Shown here piece after piece: positions 26,326-34,384 of a DNA stretch of 64,000 nucleotides (position 1 is the first letter of the stretch; each line of letters starts with the position of its first letter). A program made the position numbers and the translations under genes. Source of the DNA: Flavobacterium ginsenosidimutans (GTDB taxonomy: Bacteria; Bacteroidota; Bacteroidia; Flavobacteriales; Flavobacteriaceae); the NCBI RefSeq assembly GCF_003254625.1, contig NZ_QJRJ01000067.1, positions 1 through 64,000 of the forward strand. The letters run 5' to 3'. The notes below the pieces were generated by a model. The model made no database searches. It saw only the letters and a list, made by a program, of their open reading frames with translations, and was not told the DNA's origin.

Positions 26326-26871
26326 ATGAATATACCTTGTATCTTAATACCTATACTAGTTGGCTTAATCTGTGGAATTTTGGGTTACTTACTAGGAAAA
26401 ATGAACTCAAGAAATGATGATTCACTTTCAGCATCGCTTCAAGCCGATTTAGACGCATGCAAAGCTAATACACGAAATCTAAATGCGAGAATCTCTACAT
26501 TAGAAGCTGATCTTGCAGCAAAATCTAAAGCAACAGCACAATCATTTACTGCCGCAGCTCCTGTAATTATTCCTTTTGACGCAGAATTGGCCGAAAATGT
26601 TTTAGGCAAAAAAATAAAAGAAAACGATTTGAAAATAGTTGAAGGAATTGGCCCTAAAATCGAAGCTTTGTTTAATGAAGCAGGAATAAAAACTTGGCAC
26701 GAACTTTCTCTGACTTCAACTGATAGACTGCAATCCATCTTGGATGCTGGAGGCGAAAACTTCGCTATGCATAATCCGAGTACATGGGCTAAACAAGCAT
26801 CAATGGCTTATCAAGGAAAATGGAAAGAATTAAAAGACTGGCAAGATAGTCTTTTAGGAGGGAAAGAGTAA
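26326..26871 (+). CDS. Membrane-anchored protein with helix-hairpin-helix-like domain
   Basis: A protein of 181 aa: a glycine-rich N-terminal membrane helix (CILIPILVGLICGILGYLLG), a short coiled coil (about residues 35-65) and a C-terminal domain with KIVEGIGPKIEALFNEAGI, the pattern of helix-hairpin-helix modules. In other proteins such domains bind DNA or protein. It is downstream of the OmpA gene and probably works with it in the envelope. The role is unknown. Confidence 0.8.
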   Translation: MNIPCILIPILVGLICGILGYLLGKMNSRNDDSLSASLQADLDACKANTRNLNARISTLEADLAAKSKATAQSFTAAAPVIIPFDAELAENVLGKKIKENDLKIVEGIGPKIEALFNEAGIKTWHELSLTSTDRLQSILDAGGENFAMHNPSTWAKQASMAYQGKWKELKDWQDSLLGGKE

Positions 26872-26876
26872 AAAAA

Positions 26877-26995
26877 GATTCTAAGTTTCTGAGGTGCTAA
26901 GATTCTAAGATTTTTAAGTTTTAAAGCGTAAAATTGCTGATTTTTACTTTAATCTTAATTCTCAGAATCTTAGAAACTTAGAAACTTAGAAACTT
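26877..26995. repeat. TTAGAATCTTAG-type inverted repeat overlapping the menC stop
   Basis: Left arm 26877-26915 is built of GATTCTAAG/GTGCTAAG units; right arm 26951-26995 is its inverse. The right arm runs over the menC stop codon (26986-26988) and its last codons. It may act as a bidirectional terminator between the converging genes. Confidence 0.55.
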
Positions 26996-28017
26996 TTCCA
27001 ACCTTTTAAATTACTATACAATAATTGTCCATTTTTTACTTCTAGCGGACAATCTATATTATTTGTATATAATGCTCCAGTTCCTAAACCTTGAGGCATA
27101 TCTGAATTTAATGTATATGTCCATTGTGCAATAGCATTCAAACCAATATTACTTTCTAACGCTGATGTAATCCACCAGCCTATATTATACTTTTCTGCTA
27201 AAGTGATCCATTCTTGTGTACCTTTAAAACCGCCAATAAAACTTGGTTTTAAAATGATGTACTGAGGCCTAATTTCTTGAAGTAATTTTTCTTTTTCTTC
27301 GAATGAAAATACACCAATCAATTCTTCGTCTAAAGCAATAGGAAAAGGTGTTTGTTTACACAACTCAGCCATTCCTAAAACATTGCCTTTTTTAATAGGC
27401 TGTTCTATACTATGAAGCTGAAATTGATTCAATTGATTCAGTTTATCTAAAGCTTCTATTAAAGAAAAAGCACCGTTTGCATCAACTCTAATTTCGATTT
27501 GTTCCGCTGAAAAATGGCTTCTAATAAATTCCAATAATTCCAGTTCCTTATCAAAATCAATAGCTCCAATTTTAAGTTTTATACAATTAAAACCGTCTGC
27601 TAGTTTTTCTTCAATTTGCTGTTTCATAAAAGCAGATTCGCCCATCCAAACCAATCCGTTTATCGCAATTGATTTCGAATTATTGGTAAAATCTGAAGGA
27701 AATAAAATATATGGATTGTCACTTTTAAGAGATAAAAAAGCCATTTCAATTCCAAATTGGATTGAAGGAAATTCTAATAAGGCGTTCCAAAGTGCAGCTT
27801 CTCCTAAATGAATATTATCGCAAGCCCATCTTAGTTTTTCTTCATAATCTGCGCGATCATCTGCGCTTAAGCCACGCAGTATGCCACACTCTCCTATTCC
27901 TTTTTTGCCGTTTTCTTCCAAGATTATAAACCAAGTTTCTTTCTCGGTCATAATTCCTCTGGAAGTTCCAGACGGACGTTTAAATTCTAGTAAATATTTA
28001 TGATAAGATGCGTTCAT
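26986..28017 (-). CDS. menC: o-succinylbenzoate synthase
   Basis: Dehydrates SHCHC to o-succinylbenzoate in menaquinone synthesis. Enolase-superfamily barrel (343 aa) with the catalytic lysines and metal ligands in order: FNCIKLKIGA, RVDANGAF, HSIEQPIKK, ALDEELIG and YIILKPSFIGG. A dispersed repeat forms its last codons and stop. The usual partner menE is not next to it; the gene downstream is on the other strand. A 28018-28089 gap contains further GCTAAG-type repeat. Confidence 0.92.
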   Translation of the reverse strand: MNASYHKYLLEFKRPSGTSRGIMTEKETWFIILEENGKKGIGECGILRGLSADDRADYEEKLRWACDNIHLGEAALWNALLEFPSIQFGIEMAFLSLKSDNPYILFPSDFTNNSKSIAINGLVWMGESAFMKQQIEEKLADGFNCIKLKIGAIDFDKELELLEFIRSHFSAEQIEIRVDANGAFSLIEALDKLNQLNQFQLHSIEQPIKKGNVLGMAELCKQTPFPIALDEELIGVFSFEEKEKLLQEIRPQYIILKPSFIGGFKGTQEWITLAEKYNIGWWITSALESNIGLNAIAQWTYTLNSDMPQGLGTGALYTNNIDCPLEVKNGQLLYSNLKGWKSF

Positions 28018-28089
28018 TTTTTTTAGATGCTAAGTTGCTGAGATGCTAAGTTAAAAAAGACTTTAAGAAGCAATTCGTATCTAAGAATC

Positions 28090-29319
28090 TTAATTGTATA
28101 ATTTTAAGATTTTTTCAAAATCTTTCGATGGTAAACCTGCTTTTTCAAATGTTGCGAAGTCTAATTTAGTTTTCGCAACCCAACTTAAACTGTCCGTTAC
28201 ATTTTGAGTCTGATATTTTTTGTAAATGGCTTTGGCTGCGCTGTAATCATCACTTACCAAATAAGTATGTGCCAGATTCAATTTGACTAATAATTCTGTA
28301 TCGTCCAATTTTTCGCCTTCTTGAAGCACTTTTAGTGCTTTCGAATATTGTTTGGTCAAAATGTAGCAATATCCCAACGAACTGTAATCTAATGCAGTCG
28401 CTTTTCCTTCGTTCACGATTGTATTTAATTTCGGAATTGCTTCGTTATATTTTTGCGCTTTGATCAAAGAAGCCGTTTGTGTTCTTAAATCGTTGAAAAC
28501 ATTTTTAGAAATATCTGCGTCTTTATAACATGCATTTCCAAAATCTTTGTACACTTTTGTTTTTTCAACAGCTAATAATTTTTGAAACTCATCATAACGG
28601 TATTGTTTCATAATTTTATTTAAAATACAAACGCAGAAATCATCTGAATTGGCCATTTTCTGTGCCATTGTAGAAGTTTTACACAAACTTATGATTTCGT
28701 TTTTATTGTCTTGATTCCAGCCACGGCTCAATTTGGTATCAACCCAAGGCACGACTTCTAAAACAACTTTTTGACTTAAAAGCCAATTTTTGCTTTCGAA
28801 ACCAAACCAAATAGTACTGATGTTTTCTTTTAAACAAGATGATTTATTGACAGATAATCTTTTGGCATCTTTGCTAACTGGTTCTGCTTGAGAATAGCAT
28901 GCTTGATCAATTTTACCATCTGCAACATATTTCTTAGCATTTTCGTTGGATGTAAAAATTGAATAAGTGCATTCGTCATCGCCAGAAATTTTTGACATCA
29001 GAAAAACTGCGCCTGCAGAACCTTGGCTTACTCCTGTTGGGTCTGGAATAGCTTTTAATAAAGAAACCAAGCTATTTGCCATTTCTTGGTTTTTATCTAA
29101 AAGTGTGATTCTGTATACAATTTCTGTGGTTCCAACTGGTAGATCTTCTGTTGGTATAGAAATTCTATCGCGTGCGGGAACCATAATTTCTTTGGTTGTA
29201 GCACGTTCTTTATCCCAATAACCGTCTTTTTGTGCAAATGCATTAAAGGAAACTGTAATAAATAGTGATAGAATTATTTTTTTGAAAGTTATATTTCGTG
29301 ATAATGCTTTAAGTGCCAC
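28090..29319 (-). CDS. Secreted TPR protein
   Basis: A 409-residue protein with an N-terminal signal (KKIILSLFITVSFNAFAQ). The first half has no family I can name; the second half holds TPR helices (AIPKLNTIVNEGKATALDYS, YCYILTKQYSKALKVLQEGE, LAHTYLVSDDYSAAKAIYKK). It probably acts in the periplasm as a protein-binding scaffold. Though inside the men region, nothing ties it to menaquinone. The 196 bp upstream hold a dispersed element. Confidence 0.82.
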   Translation of the reverse strand: MALKALSRNITFKKIILSLFITVSFNAFAQKDGYWDKERATTKEIMVPARDRISIPTEDLPVGTTEIVYRITLLDKNQEMANSLVSLLKAIPDPTGVSQGSAGAVFLMSKISGDDECTYSIFTSNENAKKYVADGKIDQACYSQAEPVSKDAKRLSVNKSSCLKENISTIWFGFESKNWLLSQKVVLEVVPWVDTKLSRGWNQDNKNEIISLCKTSTMAQKMANSDDFCVCILNKIMKQYRYDEFQKLLAVEKTKVYKDFGNACYKDADISKNVFNDLRTQTASLIKAQKYNEAIPKLNTIVNEGKATALDYSSLGYCYILTKQYSKALKVLQEGEKLDDTELLVKLNLAHTYLVSDDYSAAKAIYKKYQTQNVTDSLSWVAKTKLDFATFEKAGLPSKDFEKILKLYN

Positions 29320-29408
29320 GGATTTTACAGATTAAAATGATTGTTACTTTTTAAAACTTTAATTCAATTAGCATAGATTATGCCAAATAACTTTCTTATG
29401 GAATTGAG

Positions 29409-29490
29409 TGCCCTAGCCCCGATAGCAGCGATATCCTTTTGTGGCGGGGTTCGCCACAAAAGATATAGCGTATAGCGGGATTAGCTCCTT
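29409..29490 (+). repeat. Dispersed structured element, copy 2
   Basis: GCCCTAGCCCCGATAGCAGC, then an 11-bp perfect hairpin CTTTTGTGGCG-GGGTT-CGCCACAAAAG (29436-29462), then GATATAGCGTATAGCGGGA and GCTCCTT. Same plan as the copies at 19.4 and 60.4 kb. Confidence 0.75.
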
Positions 29491-29514
29491 CCTTCGACTC
29501 CGCTCAGGATGACA
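29490..29514. repeat. REP-like repeat, single arm, copy 4
   Basis: TCCTTCGACTCCGCTCAGGA followed by TGACAA: one arm only of the REP-like repeat, directly after the structured element. Confidence 0.6.
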
Positions 29515-29515
29515 A

Positions 29516-30193
29516 TTATAATTCGATAGAATCTCCGATTGGTAAAAGCATTAAATCTTTTCCTTTATCGAAAAATTTGCGGATCGCTTCTTCGTGATCG
29601 ATTTTTATATATCCAAAAGTGTCGAAGTGATATCCTAAAACTTTATCGCATTCTACAAAATCTGAAGCAATAATAGCATCTTCAACATCCATAGTAAAGT
29701 TATTTCCGATTGGAAGAATTGCTAAATCTAATTTTGTACGAAGCGGGATCAACTTCATATCGTATGTCAATGCCGTATCTCCAGCGATGTAGATGTTTTT
29801 GTGCTCGCCTTCGATTACAAAACCTCCAGGATTTCCTCCATAAGTACCATCAGGAAAACTGCTTGAGTGAATTGCATTTACATATTTTACTTTTCCGAAA
29901 TCAAATTTCCAGCTTCCGCCGTGATTCATTGGATGAGAATTGAATCCTTTTTTTGCGTAATAACTTGCAATTTCTGCATTAGAAACAATAACTGCATTGG
30001 TATTTTTAGCAATAGCTTCAACATCCAAAACGTGATCAGGGTGTGCATGCGTTAGTAAAATATAATCGGCTCTGATCGTGCTCAAGTTGATTGCTGCTGC
30101 TTGTGGGTTTCCAGTAATAAATGGATCCACAATAATGTGTTTTCCTCCCACTTCAATTCCTAATGAAGCGTGTCCGTAGTATGTAATTTTCAT
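29516..30193 (-). CDS. MBL-fold metal-dependent hydrolase (UPF0173)
   Basis: A metallo-beta-lactamase-fold hydrolase of 225 aa. The HxHxDH motif is THAHPDH (His49, His51, Asp53, His54); further ligands are in MNHGGSW and YIAGDTALT. It belongs to the UPF0173 group, substrate unknown. It starts 28 bp after menA, with which it is probably co-transcribed. Confidence 0.9.
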   Translation of the reverse strand: MKITYYGHASLGIEVGGKHIIVDPFITGNPQAAAINLSTIRADYILLTHAHPDHVLDVEAIAKNTNAVIVSNAEIASYYAKKGFNSHPMNHGGSWKFDFGKVKYVNAIHSSSFPDGTYGGNPGGFVIEGEHKNIYIAGDTALTYDMKLIPLRTKLDLAILPIGNNFTMDVEDAIIASDFVECDKVLGYHFDTFGYIKIDHEEAIRKFFDKGKDLMLLPIGDSIEL

Positions 30194-30221
30194 TTTGTTA
30201 AGTTTTAAGTTTAACGTTGTT

Positions 30222-31184
30222 TTATCTTCCTCCTAAAAATAGGTTTACAATAATGTCTGAAATCAATGAAATCATACAAACTGTAAGCAATATCGAAAGC
30301 AGGAATGTACTTAATGCCAGTTTTTTTAATTCTGGATCTAATAATTTTGGATCTTGGTTTTTGTAAACCGTGATTAGATGTTTGGTTAATGGAATATAAG
30401 CCAATACAAATAGATATTGATCAAAGTTATAATCACTTAAAATAGCGAAAATAACCACCAAAAGCATTGCACCACCAATCAAAGTATAATGGTAAATCTT
30501 AGCTTTTTCAGCTCCCATTTGCACTACAATTGTATTTTTGCCTGCTTTTTTATCTGATTCTTGATCACGCATATTATTTAAATTCAAAACACCAACGCTC
30601 AATAATCCGATTGCTACAGCAGGTAGAATTAAAAGCGGATCAACTTCTTTTGCATAAAGAAAGTTTACTCCTAACGTGCTCACTAATCCGAAGAAAATGA
30701 AAACAAATAAGTCTCCAAATCCTCTGTAACCGTAAGCCGAATTACCAACTGTGTAACGAATTGCAGAAATAATAGCGGCAATTCCTAACAATAGAAAAAA
30801 GATCGAGTACCCAAAATTGTCTTTTCCGAAAGCGAAATAAATCAATATAATTGATGACAATAAAGTCAATAATGATGTAATGATAATAGCCTTTTTCATT
30901 GCCTGAGGCGTAATAACACCACTTTGAATAGCACGTTTTGGCCCAATTCTGTCTGCATTATCGGTACCTTTTACTCCGTCACCATAATCATTTGCAAAAT
31001 TGGATAAAACCTGTAATCCTAATGTTGTCAATAATGCAAAACCAAATACTTTCCAGCTGAAAACTTCTGTTGGAGTATTAATAGTTTCTGTTGGATTTGA
31101 CAAAGCATAAATACTTCCAACTATAATTCCGGAAACTGATAAAGGTAATGTGCGCAGTCTTGCGGCTTCAATCCAATGTTTCAT
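30222..31184 (-). CDS. menA: 1,4-dihydroxy-2-naphthoate polyprenyltransferase
   Basis: Membrane UbiA-type prenyltransferase (320 aa) attaching the isoprenoid chain to dihydroxynaphthoate. The two Asp-rich motifs are FANDYGDGVKGTDNADR and NNMRDQESDKKAGKNT, binding the prenyl diphosphate through Mg2+. About eight or nine membrane helices are visible. It is flanked by menB upstream and the UPF0173 hydrolase downstream. Confidence 0.93.
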   Translation of the reverse strand: MKHWIEAARLRTLPLSVSGIIVGSIYALSNPTETINTPTEVFSWKVFGFALLTTLGLQVLSNFANDYGDGVKGTDNADRIGPKRAIQSGVITPQAMKKAIIITSLLTLLSSIILIYFAFGKDNFGYSIFFLLLGIAAIISAIRYTVGNSAYGYRGFGDLFVFIFFGLVSTLGVNFLYAKEVDPLLILPAVAIGLLSVGVLNLNNMRDQESDKKAGKNTIVVQMGAEKAKIYHYTLIGGAMLLVVIFAILSDYNFDQYLFVLAYIPLTKHLITVYKNQDPKLLDPELKKLALSTFLLSILLTVCMISLISDIIVNLFLGGR

Positions 31185-31279
31185 TCTATTTTTTAGTTTA
31201 TATGGTTTAAAGTTTCAGGTTTCAAGTTTTTCGCAGAACGTATAACATGAAACTTGAAACTTGGAACAATTTTATTAAA

Positions 31280-32113
31280 TTAAGGTAACCACTTATTTTC
31301 GCCGAAGTTTGGTTTTCTTTTCTCTAAGAAAGCATTTCTACCTTCTTTAGCTTCTTCGGTCATGTAAGCTAAACGAGTTGCTTCTCCTGCAAAAACTTGC
31401 TGTCCAACCATTCCGTCGTCTGTTAAGTTCATTGCAAATTTCAGCATTTTTATAGATGTTGGCGATTTTTGAAGAATTTCCTGTGCCCATTCGTAAGCAG
31501 TAGCTTCTAATTCGTCATGCGGAATTACAGCATTTACCATTCCCATTTCAAAAGCTTCTTGAGCAGAATAATTTCTACCTAAAAAGAAAATTTCGCGAGC
31601 TTTTTTCTGCCCCACCATTTTAGCCAAATAAGCAGATCCGTAACCTCCATCAAAGCTTGTTACGTCTGCATCTGTTTGTTTAAAAATTGCGTGTTCTTTA
31701 CTTGCAAGCGTCATATCGCAAACTACGTGCAAACTATGTCCGCCACCTACAGCCCAACCTGGAACTACTGCGATAACTACTTTAGGCATAAAGCGAATTA
31801 AACGCTGTACTTCTAAAATATTTAAACGGTGCTGACCATCATCTCCAACATATCCTTGGTGTCCGCGTGCATTTTGATCTCCACCGCTGCAGAAAGAATA
31901 AACTCCGTCTTTTGTTGAAGGTCCTTCAGCAGAAAGTAACACAACTCCAATTGAAGTGTCTTCTTGAGCATCGTAAAAAGCTTGGTATAATTCTGAAGTA
32001 GTTTTAGGACGGAAAGCATTTCTAACATTTGGTCTGTTAAAGGCAATTCTCGCTACTCCATTGCATTTTTTATAGGTTATATCTTCAAATTCTCTGGCTG
32101 TAATCCAATCCAT
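31280..32113 (-). CDS. menB: 1,4-dihydroxy-2-naphthoyl-CoA synthase
   Basis: Crotonase-fold enzyme (277 aa) that closes the second ring in menaquinone synthesis. It has FNRPNVRNAFRPKT, SFCSGGDQNARG, the oxyanion-hole GWAVGGGHSLHVVCDM, and QTDADVTSFDGGYGSAYLA, all typical of MenB rather than general crotonases. The size is normal. Upstream lies an 812-bp gap with no long gene. Confidence 0.95.
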   Translation of the reverse strand: MDWITAREFEDITYKKCNGVARIAFNRPNVRNAFRPKTTSELYQAFYDAQEDTSIGVVLLSAEGPSTKDGVYSFCSGGDQNARGHQGYVGDDGQHRLNILEVQRLIRFMPKVVIAVVPGWAVGGGHSLHVVCDMTLASKEHAIFKQTDADVTSFDGGYGSAYLAKMVGQKKAREIFFLGRNYSAQEAFEMGMVNAVIPHDELEATAYEWAQEILQKSPTSIKMLKFAMNLTDDGMVGQQVFAGEATRLAYMTEEAKEGRNAFLEKRKPNFGENKWLP

Positions 32114-32364
32114 TTTGATTTATTTGTTTAATAATTATACGGTAAAAATAAGGCATTTTTACTATTTTACCTACTCAATTTACCTTAAGTCTTTGTGAAA
32201 TTGACTTGCAATGTTAACAAATGGTATTTACTTACAAAAAATAACATTTTTTAACATTAGTTTAGAAAAATAATAATTAATTTTACACCCTAGAAATCAA
32301 TGAGATACATTTTATTTCAATGATTTCAGATTGATTTTCTTTCACTGATTTATTAACCTAAAAA

Positions 32365-32487
32365 ATGATTTTTTTGAGAAAATTTAAAAAATTTGTCGCT
32401 CATTTTTTTAGGGTTTTAAGTAACAAACCTCAATTAAAAGAGCAAATGATTTATGTGTTTGTCGAAACTTCAAAAAGAAAAAAGTAA
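32365..32487 (+). CDS. Possible small basic protein (40 codons)
   Basis: An ATG-started ORF in the 812-bp gap (32114-32925), MIFLRKFKKFVAHFFRVLSN and then KPQLKEQMIYVFVETSKRKK. It is strongly basic with an amphipathic N-terminal half. No Shine-Dalgarno site or clear promoter is seen. In such AT-rich DNA a 40-codon ORF can arise by chance. Its charge pattern and the strong terminator 290 bp downstream are the only support. Confidence 0.3.
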   Translation: MIFLRKFKKFVAHFFRVLSNKPQLKEQMIYVFVETSKRKK

Positions 32488-32777
32488 CACCTAAGGTTAA
32501 ATGTTAGAATTGTATCTATAATTAGTATAGAAATGATAACGAAAAGAGGAAAAAAGTACTAATTCACACTTTCTAAAAGTTATTTTATAGAACCAATGGA
32601 TTAAGCCGTGAAATTCTTTTTTTGCTTTTAAGATAGGTACATTGATTATTTAAAAGACATACCCATCAATGGAATGATTTCTAAAATTCGTAAAGCTGTT
32701 ATTCTGAGATGGATTCGAATTATTTTATTTCTGTTTTTTTTTAATTACAATTTTTTTTAAAACTAGAATAAAAAGCG

Positions 32778-32808
32778 AAAGGCTGCTCATTATGAGCAGC
32801 CTTTTGTG
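32778..32808. terminator. Strong hairpin terminator in the menB-cvfB gap
   Basis: AAAGGCTGCTCA (32778-32789) pairs perfectly over 12 bp with TGAGCAGCCTTT (32793-32804). On the plus strand TTTTG follows, on the minus strand CGCTTTTTATTC. It could end a plus-strand transcript from this gap or the cvfB-like transcript. Confidence 0.75.
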
Positions 32809-32837
32809 TTATAATAATTTTGCTAGCGCAAAATAAA

Positions 32838-32925
32838 ATCCAAAATTTTAAATTCCAAATTTCAAAAATTATAGATTTCTATTATCAATTGGAATTTGGA
32901 ATTTTAATATTGGAATTTTTGGTTT
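32838..32925. repeat. AATTCCAAA-type inverted repeat
   Basis: TAAATTCCAAATTTC and its near-inverse AATTGGAATTTGGAATTTT, up to the stop of the cvfB-like gene. Similar sequence is at 61993-62022. Confidence 0.5.
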
Positions 32926-33780
32926 TTAATCTTTTACCAGATAAATCCCGTCTTCTTTTATTTCGATCAGTTTTTCTTTGTACAAAGATCCAATTGCTTT
33001 TTTGAATGATTTTTTACTCATTTTCAAAACAGTCTTAATGTCTTCTGGATGAGAATTATCGTTTAAACGAAGAAAACCTCTGCTGGCTCTTAGTTCACTT
33101 AAAATCTTCTCTGCATTTGGTTCGATACTTTCAAAACCTTGTACTTGAACTGCAACATCAATTTTATTATCAGGACGAATGTTTTTGATATAACCGCGCA
33201 TTCTGTCTCCAGTTCTTATTGAATCGTCATAAACTTCATCTTTATACAAAAGACCTTTGTGACGTTCGTTTATAATTACATTGATTCCCATATCTGTAAT
33301 ATGAGAAACAATCAAATCAACTTCTTCGCCTTTTTCAACCGTTAAATTGTCATTATTCAAAAACTGATTTGTTTTACTTGAGGCAACTAAACGATTGGTT
33401 TGTTTGTCCATGTACAAGTAAACCAAATAGCGTTTTCCTTTTTCCATTGGGCGCGCCTGTTCTTTAAACGGAACAAGAATGTCTTTTTCCATTCCCCAAT
33501 CCATAAAAGCACCAACATTATTGATGTAATTTACTCTTAAAAGTGCAAATTCATTCAATAAAATATAAGGTGCCAAAGTAGTTGCAACTGGCCTTTGTTC
33601 ATGATCTAAATAAACAAAAACGATTAATTCTTCACCAATTTCAAATTCTTTTGGAACGTATTTATTTGGAAGTAAAACATCGTGAATTCCATCTGGATCA
33701 TTTTCAGGATCTCCTAAAAACAAACCAACTTTGGTATCACGTAATATAGTTAGGGTATTGTATTTTCCTATTTCTAGCAT
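32926..33780 (-). CDS. CvfB-like S1 RNA-binding protein
   Basis: A 284-residue protein of the CvfB/YitL group: several S1-like beta-barrels in series (NTLTILRDTKVGLFLGDPEN; LLRVNYINNVGAFMDWGMEK; VDLIVSHITDMGINVIINER) and a C-terminal winged helix (IKTVLKMSKKSFKKAIGSLY). Related proteins bind RNA and affect expression of other genes. A decayed GCAAAG/TAAGTTTCTGAG repeat fills the 5' gap. Confidence 0.88.
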   Translation of the reverse strand: MLEIGKYNTLTILRDTKVGLFLGDPENDPDGIHDVLLPNKYVPKEFEIGEELIVFVYLDHEQRPVATTLAPYILLNEFALLRVNYINNVGAFMDWGMEKDILVPFKEQARPMEKGKRYLVYLYMDKQTNRLVASSKTNQFLNNDNLTVEKGEEVDLIVSHITDMGINVIINERHKGLLYKDEVYDDSIRTGDRMRGYIKNIRPDNKIDVAVQVQGFESIEPNAEKILSELRASRGFLRLNDNSHPEDIKTVLKMSKKSFKKAIGSLYKEKLIEIKEDGIYLVKD

Positions 33781-33894
33781 TTTAATATTTTTCTAAGTTG
33801 CAAAGGCAACTAAGTTTCTGAGGTGCAAAGGTACGAAGTTTGACGCGGTAGATAGAAATTAATTTTAACAAAACTTAATTTGTAGGTAAAAATT

Positions 33895-33935
33895 AAAAAA
33901 TCCCTTTAGAGGCAATTGCTATAAAGGGATTTTAA
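33895..33935 (-). terminator. Terminator after the DUF2853 gene
   Basis: On the minus strand AAAATCCCTTTA pairs with TAAAGGGATTTT around an AAT/ATT-containing loop and is followed by further T. It lies 18 bp after the DUF2853 stop. Confidence 0.8.
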
Positions 33936-33952
33936 GTTATGTCAAATGTACA

Positions 33953-34294
33953 TTATTTGTAAACACTTTCTTTTTTAAAGTGAATTGTCAATAAATAATA
34001 CACAACAGCTCTGTATTTGTGTTTATTAGATTTTCCGTACTTTTCTAATACAGCGTGAATTGCTCCGAACAATTCTGGACTATCTTTTAAACCTAGCTTT
34101 TTAACTAAAAAGTTCTTTTTGACAGTTTCTAATTCCGATTCCTGAGTTCCGGCAACTACAGAAGCATCATCGTTATATATTGCAGGTCCACAACCAATTG
34201 TAACCTTAGTTAACAAATCCATGTTTGGAGTCACTCCGCATTTTTCTTTTAAATCTGATGCATACTTTTTAATTAATTCTTCTCTCTTGCTCAT
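33953..34294 (-). CDS. DUF2853 family protein
   Basis: A small 113-residue protein matching the DUF2853 family: MSKREELIKKYASDLKEKCG at the N-terminus, TIGCGPAIYNDDASVVAG in the middle and KYRAVVYYLLTIHFKKESVY at the end. It is helical, cytoplasmic and of unknown function. It has its own good promoter and terminator, so it is probably monocistronic although it lies between menD and the cvfB-like gene. Confidence 0.88.
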   Translation of the reverse strand: MSKREELIKKYASDLKEKCGVTPNMDLLTKVTIGCGPAIYNDDASVVAGTQESELETVKKNFLVKKLGLKDSPELFGAIHAVLEKYGKSNKHKYRAVVYYLLTIHFKKESVYK

Positions 34295-34325
34295 AAACTA
34301 TATAATTAATTGGTGAATAATACAC

Positions 34326-34356
34326 CAAAGTTATAGCTAAAGCAAGAATGAAACAA
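34326..34356 (-). promoter_or_regulatory. Promoter for the DUF2853 gene
   Basis: Minus strand TTG (34356-34354), 20 bp, TAACTTTG (34333-34326): a full consensus match 31 bp before the start codon. Confidence 0.6.
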
Positions 34357-34384
34357 CAATTTTAACAAATATTTTCTTTCAAAA

